Positions 23,451-35,859 of a stretch of 64,000 nt of DNA are shown in pieces. The translations under genes were made by a program, and so were the position numbers. The stretch comes from Girardinichthys multiradiatus. Its lineage: Eukaryota > Chordata > Actinopteri > Cyprinodontiformes > Goodeidae. How positions within the stretch are numbered: the first letter of the stretch is position 1; every line of letters starts with the position of its first letter. Below the pieces are notes generated by a model. It was not told the origin of the DNA. It ran no database searches and saw nothing but the letters and a program-made list of their open reading frames with translations. Location: positions 27,610,144-27,674,143 of the forward strand of contig NC_061806.1 in NCBI RefSeq assembly GCF_021462225.1, in the 5' to 3' direction.

Positions 23451-25548
23451 AGAGACCATGGCAAATGGGATGTAATCATTGCAAGCTATTTTTGAACCTG
23501 ACATCAGAATGTAAGCATCTGAATCTAAGCATTTGAAATACTGAGACATAGCATCAGTTGCTTACCCTCCAAGTCCTATTAAATCATTGTTCTCACACCA
23601 AATGATTCAACCCTCACTGTAAACTAGGTATATTGGCAACATATTTTCAATTGTTTAGGGGTTTGCAATAAACAAATTACTAAAACAAAATCTGTTCTAT
23701 AATGCGATAAGGCAAAACTGAAATTCTTCAGGCCTATGGATCAGCTGAAGGATGAAGAAACCTTTAACGTTGAAGTATGGTGGTGGCTTGTGCTGCTTTG
23801 CTTCCTCTGTTATGGTTCTGAGGTATTTGCTGTGCTTTTCCTTTTTCAATCCTTCTTCCTAGGTGGGGCGGCATCCCTGGTGAACAGATTTACCTGCAGT
23901 CAACCCTCTCATCCATGGATGTGTATTTAGGACCAGTGAGAGACAACTAACCTGTTCACTCTCCACCATGCGTGGAGCTGTTGCTCCAGTTACAATGCCA
24001 CCTTAGCTGTCTCCGTCACCCAATCCGTTTTCATACCCATAAGAGCTACTTACCTGAGGGACTGAATAGAATATGTCTATCCTCCACCGATTACTCACCT
24101 CTGTTCCTCTTCCAACAACTTCACTCCAGGATTCAATGACAACTCCAGTCATCAACCACCCTTTGGCCTGAATTCTACTAAAGTAAGAATAGTTTACATC
24201 AACGCAATATCCTTGCCTCTCTTCTCTTTATTTCCATGATTCTTCTGTCTGAATTCTAAACTCCAAATGCATATTTAACCTTTACGTAGCCCCCTCTAAG
24301 TGTTTTGAACGTTTGAGTCACTCTGAAAACATGACCTCCTCTAACACAGGAAAACCTGTAGCATGTGGAAGATTAGATGGATTCAACCTAGATTCAGTAA
24401 TTCCTGGAAGAAATTGTCACAATCTCTTTCGGGAACCTGAGCTCTGAGTGGCACTGGACTTTAAAACAAACTTTGTCCGTCATAATTTTTGGTGTATCTA
24501 TTTATATGATTGTCTTTTATTCATACCAGTCAGTCTTATGTAACATTCAAACAAATATGGAAACAAATACAAGTTTGGGACAGACTGACAGTATTTGTCA
24601 AAGTACAGGAGCGCCCTGTGTTCTTTCCTTCTTTTACTCTGGGTGTGGTTCAACAGACAGGAAACAGTCCCCTCTGCTTTTAGCTGGGGCCTTGCAAAGG
24701 GCGTACACTTTGTGCATATGTTCATATTTGAGTGTTTGTGTCAGATTCACGATTCATTATTGCCATTATGTCACCAAAATGAAATTTAGCCGAGACCCGG
24801 CTCAAAAGATACATATACATTTACAAACACCTATAGGAAAAGTGTGTGCGATGTGCCCACTCAAACATATCAGTAAGTAAAGAAATGCTCTTCCCATCGG
24901 CTTTGTTTCCTCACTCTCGAGTCACATCTGATTAATAATTCTGAGAAGTTTGTTTATTCAAAACCTGTAAGTAAAACTCACAGTGGAGTGAAATTAAGTT
25001 GCCTGACTCGCTGGTAGACTGCTAAAAGCTTGCCTGTTTCCCCTGAAATTTACAATATTAACAGAAAAAAGCACAAATATTTAACTCTGTTTTGTTGTTT
25101 TGTTCGGTGTGTTTGTGCGTACATGTGTCCAGGCGGACGTCAAAGTGGTCAGCTCATCTTGGCTGCGTTGCCAAGGGCTGGACCACTGTGGTTTCATCTG
25201 AGCTCAGTGCCAGTATTCAGTCAATGTGTGTGTGTTGACTTGTCCTTAGGCTAAAATGGGCACTGACCACAACAGACAAACAGATCGACTGATAGACAAA
25301 AAGAACAGAGAAGCTGAGAGACTGGCCACAGAGAGGAGAGAGGGCCTCGCTGTAAAATTTAGTTTCCAAACACAACAACTCACTCCTACACCAGGTTTTT
25401 AAGAAGGGGGCCTTAGACCTCCACTGGTCTTTAACTTTGCATGGACTGGATCTCTGAGGAGGTTTGAGGGTATTCTGTAAATACAAAGAGGTTGTAGAGA
25501 AAGTTAAAAATGTCAGGGTGGATTTCCCCAACAATGCATCATAATGGT
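23451..25548. other. Sequence without a recognised gene
   Basis: Unassigned. A GC-richer patch at about 25120-25200 contains an imperfect inverted repeat (GTGGTCAGC and GCTGGACCAC) that could form a small stem. Overlapping frames of 75-135 codons at 24473-24880 lie on both strands and are not family-like. Confidence 0.35.
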
Positions 25549-25550
25549 TA

Positions 25551-26430
25551 CAGTACCTTGCAAAAGTGTTCATACCAATATACGTTTTCATGCTGCCACA
25601 TTACAACTAAAAACTTTAACATATTTTATTTCATGATGAAGCAACACAATTGCATAGTGATAGGAAAACACATGGGTCTGTGGGAAAACTGTGGTGTGTA
25701 ACCAATTGCTTTTGTGTTTACCTAATTAGTAAACTAAGGCTCTACCTGTTCAGCAAAGACCTCAGAGGTTTAGTTAGAGAAAGCTAGTGTCAGGAAGACC
25801 AAGGAACATAGCAGACAGTACTGGGAGACGGTTGTAGAGAAATCTAAATTAAAGTTATGTTATTTGACAATATCTAAACATTGAAGCACTTACCTGGAGC
25901 ACTGTTGAAACATTATTTACAGAAACAAGAATGTTACTGTTAAAAGGAAACCATAAAAGGTCCATGTAGGAAACACAGCAAACATATGGGAGAAGATGTT
26001 CTGGTCAGAAGAGAACATAATTTACCCTTTTGGTCTACATTCAGGATGCTATATGTGTTGGATAACTAATGCTGCACATCACTCTGAACACACTATCCTC
26101 ACTGTGACATGGGGTGTATGCGTTTCTTCAGCACAAGCAGGGAAGCTGGGCAGAGCTGAATGGAAGAGGGATGAACTTAAATATAGAGCAATTCAGGAAG
26201 AAAACTTAACAGCCACAAAGAACTTCAACCTGGAGCGGAGGTTTGCCTCCCAGCAGGACAGTGACCCTAATCGTACAGCCAGAGCTACAGTGGAATGGTT
26301 CAGCTCAAACTATGCCATGTAAGAATTGTCCAGTCAGAGTCCAGATTTAAATCCTATTGAGATTATGTGGCAAAACTCGAAAACTGATGTCAACTTAGGC
26401 TCTCTATTCAATCTGAGAGCCTAAGGCTAT
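25551..26430 (+). mobile_element. Tc1 relic, CAGTACCTTGC family
   Basis: Begins with the family terminus CAGTACCTTGCAAAAGTG directly after a TA dinucleotide (25549-25550). It continues through a 5' leader (CTGTTCAGCAAAGACCTCAGAGG) and decayed transposase blocks: AACACAGCAAACATATGGGAGAAG, CAGCAGGACAGTGACCCTAA (the second catalytic aspartate box) and CAGTCAGAGTCCAGATTTAAATCC (the third box). Internal deletions remove part of the middle and the right terminal repeat is not evident. Non-functional. Confidence 0.75.
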
Positions 26431-27289
26431 GCTAGTCTTTTCACTCTTTGCCACTAGTGTTTATGCCTTACCTGCTCCCTTATGAAGAAATATTAATTTA
26501 TGGCACTTTGCTGCATCAGCAGCCAGTGCTTTATTACTTTTCATCCTCTACCTCTCTGCTCCTCTATGGCTGTCTCTGTGAGACTCTGCACTGCTGTGGC
26601 AGACAGCCTCAGAAAAAGAAAGGAGGGGGCGACGTGGTGTCGGTCTTCAGTCTGGGAGCTTCAGTGAGTCAGATGCCTGAGTGAGCCGCACAAACGACAT
26701 GGATTATTTATTTAAAAATCAAGCGCGCCTTAAGCGTGCCTTTGGTCCAGCCCCTCACCGATAGCTGAGTGGTCCAGGCCAGCAACTTGGCCACCAGGAA
26801 ATGTCCTGGTGCTCCGGATGGGCAGTCAACCCCGCATGTACACTGTTTAGAGTTTCGAATTCCAGCATCAAGGCAAGATAATCACACCTATCCAGCTCAA
26901 GCTGTTAAAAATCCATTGACAGCATGGAGATCTTTATAACACAGTAGGTATACCTGTCAACACTATAATGCACAGTTCCCACATTGTTTATAGAATTATG
27001 TTAAGGGACAGCACATATTTCTATGTATCATGATATCAGCAATTTTCTAAACCATATAAAAAAAAAAAAAAGAAATAAGGGCACTATGACCATTTTAGTG
27101 ACACATGCATGCTCCTTCCACATTAGAATAGCATGGTTTTACATTGGTGACCTGCGTGCGCAAGCCAATATCTGTAGCGGCAAATATGCAATGTCCAATC
27201 CTGTAATATATATAAATGATATTGTCAATAAAAAACAACATTAACTCTAATGCAGAAGCAAACTATGCCCTTTACACCCTTCGTTGCAG
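26431..27289. other. Sequence without a recognised gene
   Basis: A GC-richer patch at 26720-26840 includes GTGGTCCAGGCC and GTCCTGGTGCTCCGG words, of unknown nature. An A-run lies at 27059-27071. No coding or RNA feature could be supported. Confidence 0.3.
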
Positions 27290-27645
27290 AGTGAAGCTGG
27301 TAAAACAAGCATTAACCACGGTGAAGCGAGTCCTGTCCCAACATGGACTGAAGGGCCACTCAGTGAAGACGAAGCCATTACCATGATCCAAAAGCAACAT
27401 TAAAAGACAGATTACAGTTAGAAAAAGCAATCATGGACAAAGAAGTTAATTTTGGAGACATGTTCTGCTAAAACTACAATTGAAGGGTTTTGTCATAATG
27501 GCCAATATTATATTTAGAGGAAAAGGGGGAAGCTTGCAAGCCTGAGAAAACCATCACAACTGTAAAGTACAGGATGGTTTTTGTGGGGGTGTTTTTGCTG
27601 GAGGATGAACTGATCCGCGTCACAAAACAACATCATAAAAACTCC
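27290..27645 (+). mobile_element. Sleeping Beauty-like Tc1 relic
   Basis: Blocks GAAGCTGGTAAAACAAGCATT, GTGAAGCGAGTCCTGTC, GGACTGAAGGGCCACTCAG, TTTTGGAGACATGTTCTG and TTTTGTCATAATGGCC follow the order of the salmonid/cyprinid Sleeping Beauty-type transposase gene, from the late N-terminal DNA-binding part into the first catalytic box. The frame is broken by indels and stops. Both ends are missing. Confidence 0.7.
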
Positions 27646-30429
27646 ACATACATTCCTGAGAATTCAATATTCCAGTAAACATATTTGGACATTTCAATTT
27701 GTTGAAAGTAATAAAAAATATCACTCTCATTCTCTCGCTCAAAAAGAGAGTGTATGTTCATTTCTAGTTTCAATTGTAAATGATAAGAAAGAAACACAAC
27801 GGGACACCCCTATACTTTCTGCAATGAACATGAAAACATCGGGGTTTAACAATGCTGCTGAGCTGAGTTTATTATATCATACATTTATATTTGTAGTTGT
27901 AAATGAAAAGAGAAAGCACTAAACTTGAAACAGTTCTTTCAGTTGATGTAACAAGCTATGAAACATTTGAGGCCCAACATGTCTTTTTTAATTACCCTTA
28001 TTATTATTACGTTGTAAAATTAGTAGACATTGCTAAAACATTACAATTTAAATGGAATTTGCTTGCTAAATTTTATAAAAAAAATATTATTTTCCCCAAT
28101 GGGTTTCATTCTTATTTCTATTATCTTTTCATACAGTCTTGCATTTCCTTTTAATGAGCTCCCAAATGTCATCTTATAGTAGAAGTATCTCATCAGTTTA
28201 TAATATCTCCTGCTCACCTGGAAAGTGCTTCCAACCAGAAATAAAGAAACTGAGGTCAACGTGTAACTGGGGTCAGATCCATATTTGCCACTTTTGGCGT
28301 AAAGGAGTGAGAGGATTTTCCTTTTCAGGTCTTAAAAACAGAAAGCAGCCATCTCAGCTTATGGTTTTAAAACTGTCCAGCCACAGGACCAAAACCCAAA
28401 AAGGCCTTTGCACTGGTAAAGACATTATCTCTTAGAATAACCCAGTTGCAAGCAGACCCAGCTCTGCATGAAAGCATGAATGTGTGCGTGTGTTTATGTA
28501 TGTGCAGTTGTTTTGACCTGTAGTTAAAGCACTGAACATGCAATTGGCTTTTCTGTGGTAAAGTCTCTGCTTTTTCTCTTTAAGTTTTGGTGTTGTTTTC
28601 AAACACAGCCATCAACCAGGTCTCCACCCCATTCTCCTTTCCTCTGTCTGATTCTGTTTTTTTCTTTGTCTCTTCATAAAACTGTTTTTGTACCTCATCT
28701 CTGCCCTTTTGATGAGGTTTTGTCCACTGTTTTTCTGTTTCTTTCCTTAAACTCTGTCTGTCTAAACCCTGAACCTCTACAACCTCGTAGACCTTTTTTA
28801 TGGGGACACCACTCAGCTTAAAAAGGAGGACAGCTTCTGCATCCAAAAGAGTTGTTTATACCGGCAATGCCCTGGTTCAACTAGGTCAGAACGCTGCCTA
28901 ACAATGCCCCCTTTCAGTTAATGTTCTTAAACGTTGTTAAACAAGATCATATTTGGTATTTTGTTAAAGGTTGTTCTAAGGATTTATTGTACTTTGCTTG
29001 ACAATCTGGAATAGTATTGAAATCTAAATACAGTGTCATATATCTACATCAGAGACAGAGACAAATATTAAAAGATAAGTGTTCCATGTAAGTGGAAATA
29101 TGTTTTTGTTGTGTAGTATGTGGTATTATGAGCTTATGATACTAGCTTATAAAGGGCTGTTTGGGTATTTTTCATGGATTAGAAATTGGTCTACAGGTTC
29201 TGATGGAATAGTATAAATCTGCTTCATATTGGTGGTAGAATCATAGGTTTTTTTTATTTTTTTATAAATAACTATGAACATTAAATGAGCACTAAATGTC
29301 CATGGTATAAATATATGTTCTACTTTCTGATCTTTAAACAGAGCCTTATCTTCCAATTCTCAGCACCAAGCAGGGGTGCTTACTCAGCAATTGACTGCAC
29401 ATGCCTGAAAGCAACAGAAAATCTGTTCAGGCTGCAACTGCAAGATAAATAAGTTGGGTTTCTTTATTATTGTGCTCATGCACCATATTAAATGCCACAC
29501 TTGGCAACTGCCAGTATCAAAAACTGCCCCTGACTGGATGTGTCTTTACGTTTCTATAAAGCATATTATCTAGGTTAATTAGGTTATCTGTTGGTATAAT
29601 AGAACACTGCTTGGTTATCAAATTGTGATCAAATACCCCTGGCAGTACTTGGGAGTCCTTAAGTGGACAATCAGTGGCATATATCTCAGAACGTTTACAT
29701 CCATATGTCCTTAATAGGTCTCTGAGTTGTTGTGACCAGGGCGTGTGGGTTGTCCCACGTGAGAGGCTGAAAACGAAAGTTATAAAGGTGCTATATCCAT
29801 AAAATATTACTTACTTACTCTTTTACTCAGAAAAAAGACTTGTTTTAACCAAAAACCAAACACCCCCAATTCATGAGAGTAGGTTAAATATGAATCTAAT
29901 AACTGTTGTGTGGTGTCGTGGTTTTTGTTATAATCAACAAAAACTCAACTCAATTATAAACGCAACAGCAGAAGTTCAGAAAAGTGTTTTTAGTAAAGGT
30001 TGTACATAAATTATGTCCAGTAGGTTTTGGGAAAGGGTTCCAGGATGGCACTGGAAAGAGAGGCAAGTGGGTTATCTTTGCTGCAAGAGAGGATGAGAAT
30101 GGATCTAATATTACATGTTGGAGCTTACTGGTATGGGAATAACTGGAGTTCAGGGAGAAGGTGAGACTATTGACAGATCTAAGGTTGACAGATGTTTGGT
30201 ATTTCATGGTTTGGTGATGTTTGGTCCTTTCGTCCTTCCAGGAAGGAGCTGGTAAGCAGAAATGCGACAGAGGGTGGATTGGAAGTGAGTAGAAGGGGCT
30301 GACGATGGAGCAGTGGAGAGCAAGGGACAGAGCTGGGTAGGTGATCTCCACAATGATGCTAGGAATGCAGGGAGTGGTCCACTGGAGTGTAGAACTTAGC
30401 CAATGTTAGGATTATGAATCTGAGAATAT
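27646..30429. other. Sequence without a recognised gene
   Basis: AT-rich and unassigned. The frames present (up to 133 codons at 29950-30351 on the minus strand) resemble no protein family and lack supporting features. Confidence 0.4.
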
Positions 30430-31545
30430 TATTTAATATTTAATATTAATATTTTTATATTTTATCAAATAATATTTCGGTCTGTTAAGGGTTGTCCTGT
30501 GAATACCAGCCCAGTAAGGCGATGGTATTAGGACAAAATAGAAAGGTGTGAGACGAGCTCTGACATTATTGAACAGCATAAACTCTGCACATATATGGAA
30601 TGAATTCACACAATTTATCAAAATACAAGAATTTATTAACAAAAATAAGTCAACTCAAAGTCAAACATATTTAAATCAACAAACTCTTTACTATACTAAA
30701 ATAATCCAACTACCAAGCAGAATTAAAGAATAAGGAAGACTAGTAGGCTATGTACAATATAACCAAGTTGATTAAAGATGATTGAAAACCATGACTGAAG
30801 GAGTGATGTAACATTAGCATTCAATGTTATTTATGTTTGAGAACCAAGTATTATCTTTAAGAATCTGGTAGTGAAGTTAAGTTAGTCTTGGAACTAACTC
30901 AGGCAATAATCAGCAAACGTTTAGACAACCATTCACAATGCATAGATCATCATAAAATATTTTAATAAAATAATGTTTTAAAGAATGATCTACTGAATAA
31001 AACCAACCTTCTGGATGACTAATTCTCAACAGGGTCTCATTAGCTGCCTTTATTTATTAAAATAATATTTAAAGAAATATTATTAAAGGAAATGGTAAAA
31101 TATTTAAGGGAATATTTTGGAAAAGAGCCAAATCTTTCTGGGGAAATGGGGCTTAATGGTGTTTACTTAGTTATCAAATTTTGTAAAATGATGTTAGGTG
31201 TTATGAATGAGTGTGTGCATGGTTGTTTGTGTGTTGCCCTGGTTGTGGGTCCCAACACCAACCACAGAGGAATCTGGTTTCTGTCAGGGATGACAAGAGA
31301 GGTTAGAAGCAGAACTTTGACGAACAGAGAACAAACATAGAGACTTGGGCCTGATTACTTCTCAAGTGGGCAAAACGATCTGACATCTGTCTCAGGAAGC
31401 TGACTCCTCTTTAAACTCCTCCTGATGAGCCTTGATAAGCCGCTGCTGCAGAGCCTAAACAACCCTCACACACCTCTGTGGATAAGACATGTGGTGGCTG
31501 ACAGTGAATGAGGAACAAGCAATGGAAGCTACTGCTGGTAGCTAA
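30430..31545. repeat. Dispersed repeat, LTR-like, long copy
   Basis: Part of this block (about 30622-30800) recurs at 50880-51058 with high similarity, sharing AGAATTTATTAACAAAAATA, AACTCTTTACTATACTA and the AATAAGGAA segment. I regard the surrounding 1.1 kb as one repeat unit because the sequence style is continuous up to a GC-richer end near 31545. The boundaries are a guess. No coding frame of note. It may be an LTR of an unassigned retroelement. Confidence 0.45.
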
Positions 31546-34500
31546 TGCTGGGTTCCGTTAGATCTGGGAATAACATCAAACCCAACTTAACTGTGTTCCA
31601 GTTTTAAACAGCAAAACCAGTTAGATCTGCTTATTGGTATGCTCATTGACCATGCAAACTCCTGTTTGCAAAGCAAGTTTAAACAATGTATTTCTCTGCC
31701 TTTTGTACAATCAATCATGTTTGATCTCTGCCATCATAAACTTTTGGATGGAAGGTGGCCATGTTGGATGTTGAGGTTGGGGGATGCAATAAACTAATAA
31801 CTGCTGAGTTGTAGTCAAACGTCATAGAGATGTTGGAAGATATTACTGCATAATTAACACACACACTAAATCCTCGCTATCTCTTGTCTGCAAAGAAAGT
31901 AGTGTGTGTGTTCAAATGTGAGCTAGAAAACAGAAAGGCATTAAAGTGTGTTTGCTTTGTATTATTGACTCCAAACACATCTTTTTATCATACATTAAAG
32001 GATGAATTGTTGCCAGAAAGAAATCTGAAAATTCCCCACTGTATAGTGCTCTGGGAATGTCACGTGAGCTTCCAAACCCCTGACAGGTGAAAGCGGAGGA
32101 ATGCTGAATTAAGCAATGAGAGAGAGAAATTATGTCATGAAGCGGCTAAATGAAACTGTGATTATTAAGATCATAGTCCCAGAAGTATATGAGGATGAAG
32201 TGGAAAGAAATTATTGAATAAAGATGACTGGACTGGATTAAAGATGAAGATGAAAAAGAATGGTTATGAGAGGGTAAAATGGAAAACCTGGGAAAGGGAG
32301 AAGAAAGTTATTCAAGGAAGGAGGAGGAAGATTTTAAGATAGGCAGAAGCTCACAAATAAAACTCCACAAAGTCTTGAAATTGAACTTGATCATTTATTC
32401 ACATAAGGAGAGTGAGTGACGCTTTCAAACTGATGACGTCTATACAAAAAAGAAGCAACAGCTTGGAAGTGACCTACAGGGAAATCAGAGCTCTGACTGT
32501 GTGCACTTGGATGAATTAAAAGCTGTGCATCAAGGTGCAGGTAACTTTGTATAGCTGTGTGCGCGCATTTCCTTCATAGTAAACAGAATGGAAAGGTTGA
32601 ACATTAAAATTCATGGTTACATCACAAAAGCTTCAGATTTCCCGCTGGTTAAGTGGAAGAAAAGATGTTCTGTCTAACGCTTCGTTTGTACAGAAGAGGG
32701 AGTTGTTCACAGTCCCTCAAGAAATACACATTCACGACTTTCTGCCATAATATACATCGCAATGCAATGCAGGTACAAAAACAGAGGAACAAGGAAACAG
32801 TACCATGAAGCCTACAGAAATGTAGGCTTAATGAAAAATGTGTTTATTATTTGCCGAAACATTACTATTTTCAAGTGGTGCTTTTAATCTGACAAATGAG
32901 CCTTAAATCACAAATCAGTACATACCTAAAACTTTAGGTCATGGTCAGTTTAAGGTATGGTATAGCAGCAAATAGAAACAAAAACAAATGGCAAATGAAA
33001 TGTTTATTTCCCTTTGTTTAAACAGAGAATGAACTGCATTCTGGTTAGTAGCTTTGATAAAGTAGGCTGTGTACAGGAACTTTAAATATAAAAACCACAG
33101 GATATCTTTTTCCAGTTTAAACTAAACACTACCCAAGGCCAAATGTCAAGCTTCTATGATGCAAAATAAGTAGGCTGTTAAAATGATACTCACCTGGTTT
33201 GACACTGTTTAAACACTAGTTGATGCTTGTTATCCAGAGGTGTTTATGATGTGTCCAGTGGTTCCTGGTGGAATGATGCTTTGTATTATCAATATAGGAT
33301 ACATAGAGAAATAGCTTACCCTAAGCAGTCTATTTTAAGAACATTAGGTTTGTCATATATCCAACCCTTCTACTCAATGTTGCCAAATCTTCACAAACCC
33401 AAAACCTCTCTGCAGACTGCTGAAGAGAATAAATCAGAAGGGATTTCAGCCTCCTGTGTGCCACTATGACCATCCATTTATGCATTAGCTTGGGGTGGAG
33501 TGCTTTATATTGTAGCTAATCCTACTCATTTTTTGTTGTTGGACTTATTGCTAAGAAATACTAACTTGTATATCTATACTTTTCCAAATAAGCTTGTGAC
33601 TAACAAATTTCTGTCTTGCTGTTTTTACTGTCACATATGTACCATAAAACATAAAAAAAATAATGCATAAAGTACACCTTATTTTCTGTATTATTTTATT
33701 TTTTAGGGCGCTTGTAGGACTCGTATCTTAAAAACCAGTGTGATACCACTCCATACTCAGTTCTGTTCTCCTGCCTTACATTGACAGTTTATTTTTTCTC
33801 CAAACTCAGCCTTTCTCTCTTATCTGTTGAATCACCTCTCTTTAATCATCTTCACAACATCTTCTCCTGCACAGCATAGCATCCCAGCATGCACATCCAT
33901 CCATTCATCTATCCATTGTTTCCAGCCAGACATATAATCCTTCAAGCCACGGCCAAAGGGCCTTTGCTTGCACACAGGCATTCACAATTTTATTCAGTCA
34001 TTGCAGGAAGTTCATAAACTTGGGAAGGTTAGGGGCATAGATCAACTGATGAATGACGATCTTAGCCTTGAGGATCAGCTAACACTAACAGTAAAGCTGG
34101 GGGTTCATCAGTGCAGAATTAGTACCCAGTGTCTCACAATACCTTTTTACATTACTCATGATGAAGTCCTGCAGAGCTGGTTGGATAATAGAAAGGCCTG
34201 TTTTGCACATTCTAACTGGGGAGAAGCATGTCTCAAATGTGCCTGTATTGTAGGAGGAAGGCAAAGGGGCAAGATTAGATTTAGCCCTTATAAAGTAAAC
34301 TGTAAAGAGGCACACTTGGAGTATGAGCTTTGCTTGCAAATACATCCCCAAATGTATTTTGTTTCTGTCTTAAAGTATTTTTACTGGCACAAAACACTGC
34401 AATGTGTAGTTTGAAATGCATTACATCTGGCATCACTTTCAATTATCCTGCACAAAAGTCCCCCATAAAATGGCTTAATACATTGTAGTGTGACTGCAAC

Positions 34501-34841
34501 CAGTTTCACAGTTTGTATCAAGCCAAATATATTTCTCTATTAAAAATATTACTGTAAAAACATACAAAACATTAAACCTACTGTAAATACTGCTTTAATG
34601 CATTCTGCTGTATCAGGTTTACCGTCACTGATATTCTTCCTCAGTAAAACATAAAATATGCAGGTTTGATTAAGGTTTACGTGTCATTTATGGGCAAATT
34701 GACTTTGCATTTGTTCACCTGCAAGGAGCTGGAGACAACTAAGGATGTAACTGCTACTAATAAAGTACCCTGGTTTATTGAGGTATATTTGAACCTCTCC
34801 TAGAAGGGAAGTGTCAAGACATAATGATAGGATTAGACATT
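31546..34841. other. Sequence without a recognised gene
   Basis: No exon or known transposon family was seen. The 148-codon plus-strand frame at 33968-34414 is overlapped by an 88-codon minus-strand frame, resembles no protein family and has no splice or promoter context. Confidence 0.4.
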
Positions 34842-35155
34842 GAGTACCTTGCGAAAATATGCAGACCCACCAAACTTTTACGACTTTTATGCCACAACTC
34901 CAAACCTACCAAGACATGATCGACCATCAAACTAACATATGATCTTCATCCAATCGGGCTGAGCTTGAGCTGGTTTTGCAAAGCAGAATAATAATAATAA
35001 AAAAAAAGAAATCAGCCTTTAGATGTGGAAAGCTGAAAAAAGACTTGTAATTGCAGCAAAGGTGGTTCTACAAAGTATTCTCTCAATGGAAATGACTACA
35101 AACGCAAGCCACCCTTTTCAGATATTTATATGTAAAAAAAAGCTATAAAATCCTA
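34842..35155 (+). mobile_element. Internally deleted Tc1 (CAGTACCTTGC family), MITE-like
   Basis: A left terminus (GAGTACCTTGCGAAAATATG) and leader words (CTCCAAACCTACCAAGACATG) are joined to the 3' end of the family: GAGCTTGAGCTGGTTTTGC, then GTAATTGCAGCAAAGGTGGTTCTACAAAG and a right-end segment TTTTCAGATATTTATATG. Nearly the whole transposase is missing, as in a deletion derivative. Confidence 0.65.
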
Positions 35156-35858
35156 GTGAAATAAATTTAAGCTGTGGACTGTAACAATTAAAGAATTAAA
35201 AAAGGCTATTGGCAATGACCTTTATACTCGACCTTATAGGTGTAGGTTCAATGATAACTGAAATATTTAGCCTAAACATTTTCCATTCCACAACTTCATA
35301 GATCCCTTTAGTCCAAATGAAGTTGGTTCATCTGCTGTAAAATGATAGTTCATCTTGAATGTCTAAATCAGCAGCCAAACTGGCCATTTATTTGAGTTTT
35401 CACTCATTTTAAATGAAAAAGACTCCCCCCATTTTTTCTATCACAGTTAGAACTAGAGACTCACTAAACAAACCCATTAGCCTGAAAAGCTTAAAAGCCT
35501 CTCTGTCACCTGAGAAGCTGCTGAGTTGCCGGCATTGATCATCAACATTTGCAAGTCCCTCGTTCATTAATTATAACCACTTTGTACAGAGCCATCAAAA
35601 TATTACTGATTGCCCCTTTAACATTAGCCACCAACCATCATTAGCATGAATGAACCATAAATTCTATCATCGCAGTACAGGATCATTTAACATTTTCACA
35701 TCAGCAAAGATAGTGTTGTACATCAGAATGAGCTGGGTGGAGAGAGGATGAGAAAATAATGACAGAGATTAAACTTTAGTCAGAGCGTGTGTACTCACAG
35801 GAATTAAGTTATTTATGCTCTACATATGAAAGTACACAAATATACATGTACAATAATG
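35156..35858. other. Apparently unique sequence, candidate conserved noncoding element
   Basis: No repeat or coding sequence was recognised. The part at 35500-35720 contains TTCATTAATTATAACC and CATTAGCATGAATGAACC, which read like homeodomain/POU-type binding words. It is only a candidate regulatory element. Confidence 0.25.
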
Positions 35859-35859
35859 T

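Noticed and set aside
26700..26840. tRNA-like or exon-like GC-rich patch
   Set aside because: Words such as GTGGTCCAGGCC recall a tRNA-Leu head, but no anticodon arm, T arm or matching acceptor ends could be found.
33968..34414. 148-codon plus-strand frame
   Set aside because: Overlapped by a minus-strand frame, no recognisable motif; a frame this long is expected by chance in 64 kb of both strands.
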